DNA of 32,848 nt from Acidobacteriota bacterium (GTDB lineage Bacteria > Acidobacteriota > Vicinamibacteria > Vicinamibacterales > 2-12-FULL-66-21): the NCBI GenBank assembly GCA_003222675.1, contig QHWT01000088.1:1-32848 (forward strand). The letters are read 5' to 3'. Positions within the stretch are counted from its first letter, which is position 1, and the number at the start of each line of letters is the position of its first letter. The position numbers and the translations under genes are program-made. Below, in pieces: positions 16,061 to 24,600 of this stretch. The notes under the pieces were generated by a model, which was not told the origin of the DNA, did not search any database, and was given only the letters and a program-made list of their open reading frames with translations.

Positions 16061-17338
16061 ATGCCAACAGGCGACGGCATCGCTGCCGTGCAGCCCGCCG
16101 TCGACGTCCGCACCGTCACTGGGCGCTGGGGTCTCGTCGCACTGCTCCTGAGCGGGATGACGTTCTGCTATGCGCAGCGCGGCACCCTCTCGGTCGCCGC
16201 TCCGTTCATGATTCGAGACCTTGCCATCAATACCGAAACGATGGGTCTCATGTTGTCGGCCTTTTCGTGGTGCTACTGCTTCATGCAGGTGCCCTCGGGC
16301 TGGATTGTGGATCGCTTCGGCGTCCGTCGCGCCTACGCCTGTGGCTTCGCGCTGTGGTCGATTGCCTGTGCGCTGACCGGCACGTTTCGAGACATCGCCG
16401 CAATCATGTTCTTCCGGGTCACGATGGGCGTAGGCCAGTCGGTCGCGTTTCCGGCGAGCGCGCGCACCGTTGCCAACTGGTTCCTCGACACACAGCGTGG
16501 GCTCGTGAACTCCAGCTATCTTATCGGCGTCCGGCTTGGACAGGCGCTGGTGAATGCCGCGGGCGTTGGACTGATTGCGCTCTATGGCTGGCGAATGTTC
16601 TTCCTCGTCTGTGGCCTCGCGCCACTGCTATGGATTGTGCCATGGATGATGGTGCTGCGCCGTTGGGAAACACCAGGAGCGAACGCCGCCGTGCCGGCGG
16701 TCTCGAACCACTTTTCGTTTGCCTCGAGCTTCGGTCTGCTTCGCCGGCCGACGGTCCTGGGAACGTTCCTCGGCTTCTTTGCGTTCGACTACGTCTGGTT
16801 CGTGTTCGTCTATTGGCTACCCGGCTATCTCCGGCTGGAGCGTCACTTCACGCCCGCGCAAATGGCATTTCATGCGTCGGTGCCGTTTCTCGTGATGTCT
16901 ATCGTGATCGTGCTGTCCGGCGCCGCCACCGATCGCCTCATTGCCGGCGGCTTTCGTGAGTTGCGCGTGCGCAAGACGTTCATTGCGATCGGCTTCGCGA
17001 TTGCGCTCGCCATCGTGCCCGCCGGACTGGTCCACGACAACGCCACGGCAGTATGGTTGTTGCTGACCTCTCTCTGTGGTCTCGGTCTCGCCGCACCCAA
17101 TACCTGGAGCATCACGCAGGCGTGCTGCACCAAGCGTCTGGTGGGCACTGTATCGGGCATTCAGAACTTTGGCGGGAATGTGGCCGGCATCATCGCACCG
17201 TGGCTGACCGGTGCCATCGCGCACCGGACCGGCTCGTTTGCTTCCGCCTTTGTCGTGTGCGGATTCATCCTCATCGCCGGCGCGCTCGCCTACTGGTTGC
17301 TGATGAACGACAGTGTCAGTCTGCCCGAAGAAGCCTGA
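16061..17338 (+). CDS. MFS transporter, anion:cation symporter type
   Basis: This 425-residue transporter uses the ATG at 16061, which has GAGGA eight bases upstream; a GTG at 16025 would add twelve residues. About twelve hydrophobic helices are readable. The hallmark between TM2 and TM3 is GWIVDRFGVRRAYA, and TM4-5 carry FRVTMGVGQSVAFPASARTV, typical of the ACS family that moves hexuronates, galactarate, tartrate, phthalate and similar acids with H+ or Na+. The central loop is short, and the C-terminal half contains NTWSITQACC and GTVSGIQNFGGNVAGI, a conserved ACS segment. The stop overlaps the next gene's start, so transporter and LarA-like protein are made together, pointing to an organic (hydroxy) acid substrate. 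Confidence 0.92.
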   Translation: MPTGDGIAAVQPAVDVRTVTGRWGLVALLLSGMTFCYAQRGTLSVAAPFMIRDLAINTETMGLMLSAFSWCYCFMQVPSGWIVDRFGVRRAYACGFALWSIACALTGTFRDIAAIMFFRVTMGVGQSVAFPASARTVANWFLDTQRGLVNSSYLIGVRLGQALVNAAGVGLIALYGWRMFFLVCGLAPLLWIVPWMMVLRRWETPGANAAVPAVSNHFSFASSFGLLRRPTVLGTFLGFFAFDYVWFVFVYWLPGYLRLERHFTPAQMAFHASVPFLVMSIVIVLSGAATDRLIAGGFRELRVRKTFIAIGFAIALAIVPAGLVHDNATAVWLLLTSLCGLGLAAPNTWSITQACCTKRLVGTVSGIQNFGGNVAGIIAPWLTGAIAHRTGSFASAFVVCGFILIAGALAYWLLMNDSVSLPEEA

Positions 17339-18642
17339 TGCTTCCATCCCGCCTGCTCATCGTTCGCCAGAATTTCCCGGACCTCCGCATTGGCGATGTC
17401 CGGATAGAGGCGCGCCACCAGCTCGATCGCAGCGACTTCGCGGCGCGGCTTCGGCCCGGCGCTCGCGTCGCCATCGGCGTTGGAAGCCGCGGCATCGCCA
17501 ATATCTCGACCATCGTCCACAGCGTCGTGCAGTACTGGCGCGCTCACGCGATGTCGCCATTTGTTTTTCCCGCGATGGGAAGTCATGGTGCTGCGACTCC
17601 GGAGGGACAAACGGAAGTCCTCGCTCATTTTGGGATTACCGAAGAGTCCATGGGCTGCCCCGTCGTCAGTCGCGCCGACGTCGTATCGCTTGGCACGACC
17701 GACGATGGGGTCGAGGTCTTCATGGATGCGGAAGCGCATGCGGCCGACGCCGTGATGATCGTGGCGCGCGTGAAGTGGCATACGACGTTCACCGGCCGAA
17801 TCGAAAGCGGCCTCATGAAGATGATGGCCATCGGCCTGGGGAAGTTTGCGGGCGCGCAGAAGTACCACACGCACGCTCAGCGGTTCGGCCTCGAGCACAT
17901 CATCCGCACGGTGGGCCGCCGCGTGCTGCAATCGGGAAAGATGATTGGCGGCCTGGCCATCCTCGAAGATGCGCACCACAACACCGCAAGGCTCGAGGCT
18001 GTTCCGGCCGACTGCATGGAACAGCGTGATGAAGAGAACCTCGCACTCGCGAAGTCATGGATGCCCAGGCTGCCATGCGATGTCGACGTCCTCATCGTCG
18101 ACGAGATGGGCAAGAACATCAGCGGCACGGGCATGGACGCAAAAGTCGTCAATCGGGGCCCCCACTGCGAATACAACCCATGGCCCGGATTGCCGCTCAT
18201 CGGGCGGATCTTCGTCCGCGACCTCGCTGTCGAGACCTATGGCAACGCGATGGGAATCGGGATGGCGGACGTCACAACCGACCGGCTCGTGCGTCAGATC
18301 GATTGGCAGCCGACACGAGTCAACGCGCTGAGTTCGGGCATACCGTCGCGCATTCGCGTTCCCGCGCATTTTGCCAGCGATCGCGAGTGCCTGCACTGGG
18401 TTGCGGCAACGGCAGGGAAAGTGGATCCCGCGGCCGTGACGTTCGGCTGGATTCGCAACACGCTCGAACTCGATCGATTGGCGATCAGTCCCAACCTGCG
18501 CGCGCCGAGCGATGGGCCGCTGCAGGTCGAAATCGAGGGCGAGATCGACGTGCAGTGGGATGCATCAGCGAATCTCGTCAGTCCCTTTCGTTCGAATGAT
18601 GGTCGCGGGCTCATTTCTTACGCATCCAGACGCCCCACGTGA
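17338..18642 (+). CDS. LarA-like (DUF2088, nickel-pincer racemase fold) protein
   Basis: The protein is 434 residues; its ATG overlaps the MFS stop by one base. It belongs to the lactate-racemase N-domain family: VFPAMGSHGAATPEGQ (~77-91), LAHFGITEESMGCPV, ARVKWHTTFTGRIESG (~143-158), then LMKMMAIGLGKFAGAQ with Lys161/169 and His177/179. Classical LarA has SGGRK carrying the Ni-pincer cofactor; here that region is replaced, so this is the divergent branch often called 'lactate racemase domain-containing'. A racemase or epimerase for the imported hydroxy acid is plausible but inferred; no larB, larC or larE is in the window. The C-terminus overlaps the DinB gene by 32 bases tail to tail, and its last ~17 residues look like a run-on. 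Confidence 0.85.
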   Translation: MLPSRLLIVRQNFPDLRIGDVRIEARHQLDRSDFAARLRPGARVAIGVGSRGIANISTIVHSVVQYWRAHAMSPFVFPAMGSHGAATPEGQTEVLAHFGITEESMGCPVVSRADVVSLGTTDDGVEVFMDAEAHAADAVMIVARVKWHTTFTGRIESGLMKMMAIGLGKFAGAQKYHTHAQRFGLEHIIRTVGRRVLQSGKMIGGLAILEDAHHNTARLEAVPADCMEQRDEENLALAKSWMPRLPCDVDVLIVDEMGKNISGTGMDAKVVNRGPHCEYNPWPGLPLIGRIFVRDLAVETYGNAMGIGMADVTTDRLVRQIDWQPTRVNALSSGIPSRIRVPAHFASDRECLHWVAATAGKVDPAAVTFGWIRNTLELDRLAISPNLRAPSDGPLQVEIEGEIDVQWDASANLVSPFRSNDGRGLISYASRRPT

Positions 18643-19174
18643 GCGGCCCGGCCTCCTCATCGGTCATCGGGCGGCCCGCCACCTTGAGGGCCAGCTTCAT
18701 CTGACCGTGATGGTAGCCCTCGTGCCAGAGCATGTGCTGAAGCAGCAGGATCGGGTGATCGTAGTGAAGGTCCATGTGCCGACCTGCCTCCACTCTGCTC
18801 TTTACCGCATCGCGGACCGCCTTCGCGCTGTCGTTCAGCATCTGCGCGATGCGACCAGGGTCACGCTCGACCACCCACTCTTCCTTGGGCAGGTCTCTGG
18901 CGAACTCGGGGGCATCCTCGAAGACGAACACAAGTCGTACGAAGTGGATGTGTGTGAACAGCTCCGCGATGCATGGGCTGCCTTTGATCGCCCTGGCCTC
19001 CAGGCCGCCCTTCGGGAGGGCGCGGAGCAGGTTGAGGAGGATGGTGTTGTTCCGGTCCCAGGAGTCCAGCAGAACGTCGAGCAGGCCTTGGTCTGGTCCA
19101 TCCGACACATCCACACCCCGTTTGTTGATGCGACGTTGTGACGAATTTCGTACAGTTACTTCTTGGTTAGCCAT
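18611..19174 (-). CDS. DinB-like metal-binding protein
   Basis: A four-helix DinB/YfiT-type protein. The first helix is QGLLDVLLDSWDRNNTILLN; the metal His residues are in AELFTHIHFVRLVF and MLWHEGYHHGQMKLAL. Relatives are thiol-S-transferase-like or unassigned DNA-damage-inducible proteins. The start is uncertain: the ATG at 19174 begins inside the 3' end of the DUF2182 gene and gives 187 residues with a low-quality N-terminus. The GTG at 19114 begins just before the conserved helix and may be the original start. The end overlaps the LarA-like gene on the other strand. Both edges of this gene therefore look disturbed by deletions. Confidence 0.82.
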   Translation of the reverse strand: MANQEVTVRNSSQRRINKRGVDVSDGPDQGLLDVLLDSWDRNNTILLNLLRALPKGGLEARAIKGSPCIAELFTHIHFVRLVFVFEDAPEFARDLPKEEWVVERDPGRIAQMLNDSAKAVRDAVKSRVEAGRHMDLHYDHPILLLQHMLWHEGYHHGQMKLALKVAGRPMTDEEAGPLTWGVWMRKK

Positions 19175-19626
19175 ACCACACTGACGGCAATCGGTACGGC
19201 GCGCGCCACCGCCGGCTGCCGCATCCCGATCGCCGCAAGCGCGACGCCCGGCGGAAAGGCCGCCGTTCCGAACACGGTCCAGACGAAGAAGTAACCCACG
19301 CCCACCAGCGCCGTCAGCCGACCGAGGCGCGTCTCGCCTGTCGTGCCAACGGCCTGTCGGTAACGCCACAGCATTGGAACCAAGGACGGCAGCATCATCG
19401 CCACCATCATCACGACCCACATGCCAAGGAACGACGCCACGGCGCCGGGCCACGTCTGTCCGGGCATCCGCATCCACACCATCGACATCGTCCAGCCGCC
19501 GGGCATCGACATCTCGCTCATCGCCGACATGGACGCGCACCAGACGATCGTCAGCGCTGCGCTGGCGGCGAAGAGCAGCACTGAGACGCCGTAGAAGGCT
19601 TGATGGGAAGCTCGCTCGGAAGCCAT
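19156..19626 (-). CDS. DUF2182 membrane protein, truncated at the C-terminus
   Basis: The 156-residue protein has GGAGA nine bases before its ATG. It shows the DUF2182 core MPGQTWPGAVASFLGMWVVM, then MVAMMLPSLVPMLWRYR, plus three or four TM helices, ending at VARAVPIAVSVVWLTKK. Full-length family members are roughly 250 residues and continue after this point with further helices and a Cys-containing segment (LKxxCL). That half is missing, and the frame stops inside the DinB start region. It lies 48 bases after the DUF899 gene, the two often being neighbours. Function is unknown; the family is described only as predicted metal-binding membrane proteins. It is probably non-functional or partly functional. 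Confidence 0.8.
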   Translation of the reverse strand: MASERASHQAFYGVSVLLFAASAALTIVWCASMSAMSEMSMPGGWTMSMVWMRMPGQTWPGAVASFLGMWVVMMVAMMLPSLVPMLWRYRQAVGTTGETRLGRLTALVGVGYFFVWTVFGTAAFPPGVALAAIGMRQPAVARAVPIAVSVVWLTKK

Positions 19627-19674
19627 GAGTGTGATCTCCGGTCCCGCAGTTGCGCCGCGACCACCGGATTTCGC

Positions 19675-20460
19675 TCAGCGCCTGTCGTACTCGTCGTGGC
19701 GGCGCCACCAGACGCCCGTCTCGTTGCGCCCCTTGGGTGCGCGGTCGAGCCACTGGTACATGCCCCAGAGGCCGTCCAGTCCGCGGGCATAGGTGGAATA
19801 GGTGTGGTAGACGACGCCGTCCTCGAGCACGAACGCGCTCATGCCCGGCCTCTCGCGCGTGTACGTGGCCGCATCAGTTCCGGTCATGGCCGCGTTGTCG
19901 GCGACAGGCGTCCCCGACATGCGGCTCGCAATCCCCTCGTCGCCGCGTAACTGCCACGCCGCCTCACGCTGGTAGTTGTATTCGATACTGCCCTCGCGCT
20001 GTTGCTCGTCGGTGAACGAGACGTTGAAGTCGGGGTTGAAGTCGCTGCCGAACGATGACGCCCAGGGAAACGTCCACTCCATACGCCGCTTGTACGCCTG
20101 CAGCTTCGCAAGCGGAGCTCGCGACACCGCGCAGAGCGTGACGTCGTGGTTGGCCAGGTGGACGACGAAGCCGTTGAACCCGTCGGCGATATTCGAGCAG
20201 GTTGCACATCCGGCGGCGTAGTCAGGTCCGAACATGAAGTGGTAGACGAGGAGCTGCGCGCGCCCTTTGAAGAGGTCCGTCAGCGAAGCGCTCCCCTCGT
20301 CGGTCTCGAATCGATACTCCTTGTCAACGAGGACCCACGGCAGCTCCTGCCTCCGCCGCGCCAGCTCGTCGCCGCGCCGCGTGAGCTCCTTCTCCGCGTC
20401 GAGCAGCTCGAGCCGCGCTGCGAGCCACTCTTTACGTGTGCCCGTCATGTGCTTCGTCAT
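19675..20460 (-). CDS. DUF899 family thioredoxin-like protein
   Basis: The protein is 261 residues from the ATG at 20460, with GGAGA 8-9 bases upstream; a further ATG at 20493 lacks a site. It matches DUF899 across its length: the N-terminal helix EWLAARLELLDAEKELTRR, LPWVLVDKEYRFET, the thioredoxin-like active region YHFMFGPDYAAGCATCS with its Cys pair, TLCAVSRAPLAKLQAYKRRM, FNPDFNVSF, and the C-terminal VYHTYSTYARGLDGLWGMYQ and LDRAPKGRNE. These cytoplasmic proteins look like peroxiredoxin/thioredoxin relatives with unproven chemistry. It leads a minus-strand cluster with DUF2182 and DinB-like genes. Confidence 0.93.
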   Translation of the reverse strand: MTKHMTGTRKEWLAARLELLDAEKELTRRGDELARRRQELPWVLVDKEYRFETDEGSASLTDLFKGRAQLLVYHFMFGPDYAAGCATCSNIADGFNGFVVHLANHDVTLCAVSRAPLAKLQAYKRRMEWTFPWASSFGSDFNPDFNVSFTDEQQREGSIEYNYQREAAWQLRGDEGIASRMSGTPVADNAAMTGTDAATYTRERPGMSAFVLEDGVVYHTYSTYARGLDGLWGMYQWLDRAPKGRNETGVWWRRHDEYDRR

Positions 20461-20482
20461 CGCTGTTCTCTCCGTCGTTCGG

Positions 20483-20818
20483 GTGTCCTTCATCGTTTGT
20501 TCCCTTCCGTCCCCACATCCGGTCGACGTCGTTTTTCGATACGACCTGGTGGTCGTTGGTCATGAGAGCCGCGCACGCGAGGTCGTCGTGCTGGCTCGGC
20601 CCGCTGAAGTTGACGGGGAGCATGCGGCCGTGCTCGCCTTTCTCGCCGACGGTGAATCGTGGTCGAGCTCGGCCTTTGCGCTTGCGCTTGGAACGAGCCA
20701 GCGCACTGTGCAGCGGGCGCTCGACTCGCTTGCGGCCGCACGCAAGGTGCAGTCGTTCGGTCGCGGGCGAGCTCGTCGCTGGATGACCCCGCCCGTGCCG
20801 GGATTCACGACGACCTCG
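20483..20818 (+). pseudogene. C-terminal part of a helix-turn-helix regulator
   Basis: From a possible GTG at 20483 the plus frame reads VDVVFRYDLVVVGHESRARE, then an HTH: FALALGTSQRTVQRALDSLA followed by RKVQSFGRGRARRWMTPPVPGF. The HTH and the basic RGRARRW wing are convincing, but the domain expected before them is missing and the natural end (after PPVPGFTT) is replaced. At about 20815 the frame enters another gene's tail. I read it as the remains of a regulator of which about 110 codons are left. It diverges from DUF899, 22 bases apart. Confidence 0.5.
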
Positions 20819-21005
20819 AACGGGAGAGGTCCTGGAGAGGCTCGAGATGCCGCCCGGAGTGGGTGTGTCGGGGCTCGAGTCCGACGGCGGCGATCAGTTC
20901 TTCTGCGCGGGAGGAAGGACCGGGAAGGTGCGGACCGTCCGCCGGCGCAAACGACCCTCCGCGACGGGCAGCGGCTCCGAGATCCCCGCCGACTCCACGA
21001 GATAG
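20812..21005 (+). pseudogene. C-terminal tail of a beta-propeller (streptogramin lyase/NHL-like) protein
   Basis: A second plus frame reads RTGEVLERLEMPPGVGVSGL, then ESDGGDQFFCAGG, KVRTVRRRKR and a TAG at 21003-21005. TGEVLERLEMP is a propeller-blade phrase and GLESDGGDQFFC a familiar closing blade of secreted YncE/Vgb-like propellers. The rest of the gene (~250 codons) is absent. The HTH remnant sits directly upstream in a different frame, so one deletion probably removed the end of the regulator and most of the propeller gene. Confidence 0.45.
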
Positions 21006-21016
21006 ACGAACTCGAT

Positions 21017-21256
21017 TCAGGCGCTGTCCTCTATCGCGCACTGCAGATTCCGATTCACTGATGAAGTGAGCGGATCACTTGAGGCCCTGTTTTTCTCCGG
21101 CGATTCACCGAGCGCTCGATCGATCTGCGGAACGACCTCGTCGTACACCCGCAGCAGTACGGGTTCCCACAGCGTGATATCGCCGTAGTACTGCGTGAAT
21201 GCGTCGAAGTTCTCTGGCATCGACTTCATGTCAACCGTTTGTACGATTCCCTTCAT
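21017..21256 (-). CDS. Small hypothetical protein (uncertain)
   Basis: A 79-codon minus-strand frame reads MPENFDAFTQYYGDITLWEP then VLLRVYDEVVPQIDRALGES. The first 50 residues look protein-like with mixed aromatic and acidic residues; the last 25 do not. No family is recognised. ATG choices are 21256 or, nine codons in, the methionine before KSMPEN. It lies between two remnants and may itself be the head of a truncated gene. Confidence 0.35.
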   Translation of the reverse strand: MKGIVQTVDMKSMPENFDAFTQYYGDITLWEPVLLRVYDEVVPQIDRALGESPEKNRASSDPLTSSVNRNLQCAIEDSA

Positions 21257-21269
21257 TCTCTATCGAAGG

Positions 21270-21460
21270 CGGCCAGGCGCCCGCCAGCCATTTCCTGGCG
21301 ACCCGATTCGGACGTTCGGCGCCATTCATCTCGCATCGGTGCTGGTCGCTCGATCAGCCGTTGCCGACTCGAACTGCTTAGTTTGGACGATCGCATCCGT
21401 AAAGCCGCTAAACGACTTGGCGTTCGGGTCCGTCCGGAATCCGAACGGCGTCTTCAGTAG
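21270..21460 (+). pseudogene. Frameshifted C-terminus of a PIN-domain (VapC-like) toxin
   Basis: Two plus frames join into one PIN-domain ending. The first gives PGDPIRTFGAIHLASVLVAR and SAVAD; the second, from about 21366, gives LELLSLDDRIRKAAKRLGVR then VRPE and stops at 21458-21460. In VapC proteins the AIHLAS helix carries the third active-site acid position and is followed exactly by a strand ending in LDDR and a helix KAAxxLG. The N-terminal half and an antitoxin are missing. This is a second VapC trace, unrelated in sequence to the intact one at 4416-4847. From 21461 to 21642 nothing else is apparent. Confidence 0.5.
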
Positions 21461-21642
21461 ATCTTGCATCGTCCGAGCAGCCGCCCAGGCTCAGTCAGCT
21501 GGCAGTTGCCTCCGCGCCACCGCCGCTATGAGGTCTGCTGCGGGCCAATCTGCCGAACACGAAGACGCGCGCGAAAACATCCCCCTGGTGAACCGGGACT
21601 GCGCCATAATTCGGCGTTGGTCTGCACGTCAGGAGGTGTCCA

Positions 21643-24600
21643 GTGAGCGCGCACCATTCGCTCGTCGGCCTTCTCCGCTTCGTTCCCCTCGTGGTTTTGA
21701 TCTGCCTCATGCCCGATCGTGCCGCTGCGCAGAATGTCGGTGGCAGCATTCAAGGCACAATCACTGATTCGAGTCGTGCGCCGGTCGCTGGCGTGACCGT
21801 TCTCATCCGGAACGTCCGCACGGGCGCAATCCGCGAGATGGTTACCGACAGCGTCGGCACCTACCGCACGCCGGTGCTCCCGCCGGGGGAGTACGAAGTC
21901 AGAGCGTCATTGCGAGGGTTCCAGACGGTCGACCGCCGCTGCATCGTGCTCTCGATCGGGCAGGACGCGATCGTCGACCTGACCCTCGCGCTTGGCAGGC
22001 TCGAGCAGGAAGTTGTCGTCGTCGCCAGCGCGCCGCAGGTGAACCTCGCATCGGGTGACGTCAGCGGGCTGGTCAGCGAGCAGGAGATCCGGATGCTCCC
22101 GCTCAACGGCCGATCGTTCCAGCAGCTCGCTCTGCTGCAACCCGGCGTGCAGGCTGCGCTCGCGGCCGGCAGCGACGTGGTCGGCGGCCGGACGCCGAAG
22201 ATATCGATCAACGGTGCGCGTCCGGAGCAGAACAATTTTCTGCTCGATGGCACTGATATCAACAACGTGTACAACAAGACGCCAGGATCCGCCGCGGGTG
22301 TGCTGCTCGGCGTCGACGCCGTTCTCGAGTTTCAGGTCCTCACGAACGCGTACTCGGCGGAGTTCGGTCGATCGGCCGGCGGGGTGATCAATGCGGTGAC
22401 CCGGTCGGGCACGAATGACCTTCACGGATCAGTCTTCGAATTCCACCGGAACTCCGCGCTTGACGCGCGAAATTTCTTCGATCCTGTCGGCGCGAAGCCG
22501 GATTTCACGCGACATCAATTCGGTGCGGTCGCCGGTGGGCCAGTGCGGCGCGATCGCACGTTCTTCTTCGGTGTGTACGAGGCGTTGATCGAGCGTCTGG
22601 GCATCACCGGCGTGACCGCCGTGCCGGACGACAACGCGCGGCTCGGGATCCTGCCGACCGGCACGGTGACCCTTCATCAGGCGATTCCGACTTATCTGAA
22701 CGTGCTCTTTCCTCGAGCAAACGGCACATCGCTTGGCGGTGGCGCTGCCGAGTACCTGTTCTCAGGGACACAACCAACTGACGAGCACTTCTATCAGGGA
22801 CGTCTCGATCATCGTCTCTCCCCGACTGACAGCCTGTTCGTGCGCTACACCTACGATCGCGCCGCAGTGGATCGAATTCCGCCCGACAAGCCACCGATCT
22901 CCATCATCGTGGAACGCACGCGGAACACGTATGTCACTGCCGAGCACCAGCACACGTTCTCGCCGACGACGCTGAACGTGCTGCGAGCTGGTCTCAACCG
23001 CTCGGTGTCGCTGGCGGATAATCGGCGCACCATCGACATCCCGCCGGCCCTCTCCTGGATTCCAGGCGAGCAGTTCGGCTATCTGACAATCCGCGGGATG
23101 GTGACCGAAATGGCCGGGGACTTCCGCCTGCCGCGCGACGATCGGCTGAACAACTGGCAGCTTGCGAACACGCTCGTCCTGACCCGCGGCCGCCAGGCGC
23201 TGAAGCTGGGAGTTCAGGCGCAGTACCTGCAATTCGATCAGCACACGACGAGCCAGGTCGGCGGCATCGTCAATTTCGCGAACCTGCAGAACTTTCTCCA
23301 GGGGCGCGCGATCAGCGTTGATTTTGCGGTGCCTGGCAAGATCGATCCCGATCGCCGCTATCGACAATCACTCTTCGGCATGTTCGCGCAGGATGACATT
23401 CGTCTGTCGTCGAGGCTGTCCGCCAATCTTGGCGTTCGCTACGAGCTCGTGACGGTGCCAACCGAAGCGGACGGTAAGATTTCGAATCTTCGCCACGTAA
23501 CCGACGCCGCGCTCACCGTGGGCGGCCGCTGGCACAGCAATCCCTCCTTGCGAAATGTCGCGCCACGGCTCGGGATCGCGTGGGACCCGTTCGGCAACGG
23601 CAAAACGTCGGTCCGTAGTGGCTTTGGCATTTTTCACGACGAGGTGCTGCCGAAGTACTATTTCTTCTCCGGCAGCCTCAACCCGCCGTTCACGACCCGC
23701 ACGTCGATCCAGAACCCGCCCTTGCCGAACGTCGTGGCGAACTTCGATCCGGACGCGCCGATCCTCGCGCAGCTGCAGACCGTCAATTACGATCTGCAGA
23801 CGCCGTACATCGTGCAGTACAACGCGAGCGTGCAGCGCGCTGTGGCTGACGACGTCGATGTGATGGTGGGATACGTCGGATCACGCGGTCGCAATCTGTT
23901 TCGGCTGGGGGACGCCAATCTCGCGCCCGAGGAGATCGTCAACGGCGCAAAGGTCTACCATCCGGAACGCGGCCGTCGCAACCCGAACTTCCAGGGTATC
24001 TGGCAGCGTGTCACCGACGCGACGTCCCGGTACAACTCCCTGCAGCTCGGGGTTCACAAGCGGCTGTCGCATGGATGGCGCGCGCAGCTCGCCTACACGC
24101 TGTCGAAGTCAATCGACGACGCGAGCGGGATCAATTCACAGGATTTCAGCAGCGTCGTCCAGTACGGGCTCGACTGGTACGATCCAGAGTACGACCGCGG
24201 GTTATCGGCGTTCGACGCGCGTCACAATCTGACGTTCAACGGCACCTGGGAGATGCCGTTCTTCCGCAACCGACCCGGGCTGGTACGCGCGGCGTTCGGC
24301 GGATGGTCGCTCAACAACATCACGACCGTACGATCGGGACATCCCTTCACCGTGCAGCTTGGCTTCAATCGATCCGGCAATCTGAACACGACCAGCTTCT
24401 CGATGCACGAGCGGCCCGACGTGGTGGCGGGCTGCGATCCCGTTCTCGGCGGGCCGAGCCGCTACTGGGATATCAACTGCTTCTCGCTGCCGCCGACGAA
24501 CCAGCGGGGCAACGCGCCGCGCAATTCGGTCATCGGCCCCGGTCTGATCTCCGTCGATGTCGCGCTTGTCAAAGCGTTCGCGTTCGGCGGCTGGCGTCTC

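Noticed and set aside
17053-17337. Upstream extension of the LarA-like frame
   Set aside because: It is out of frame within the MFS gene; the family's N-terminus begins at 17338.
18611-19753. A 380-codon minus frame containing DinB
   Set aside because: Only the part from 19174 or 19114 is DinB; the rest is the shadow of DUF2182 with Arg-rich sequence.
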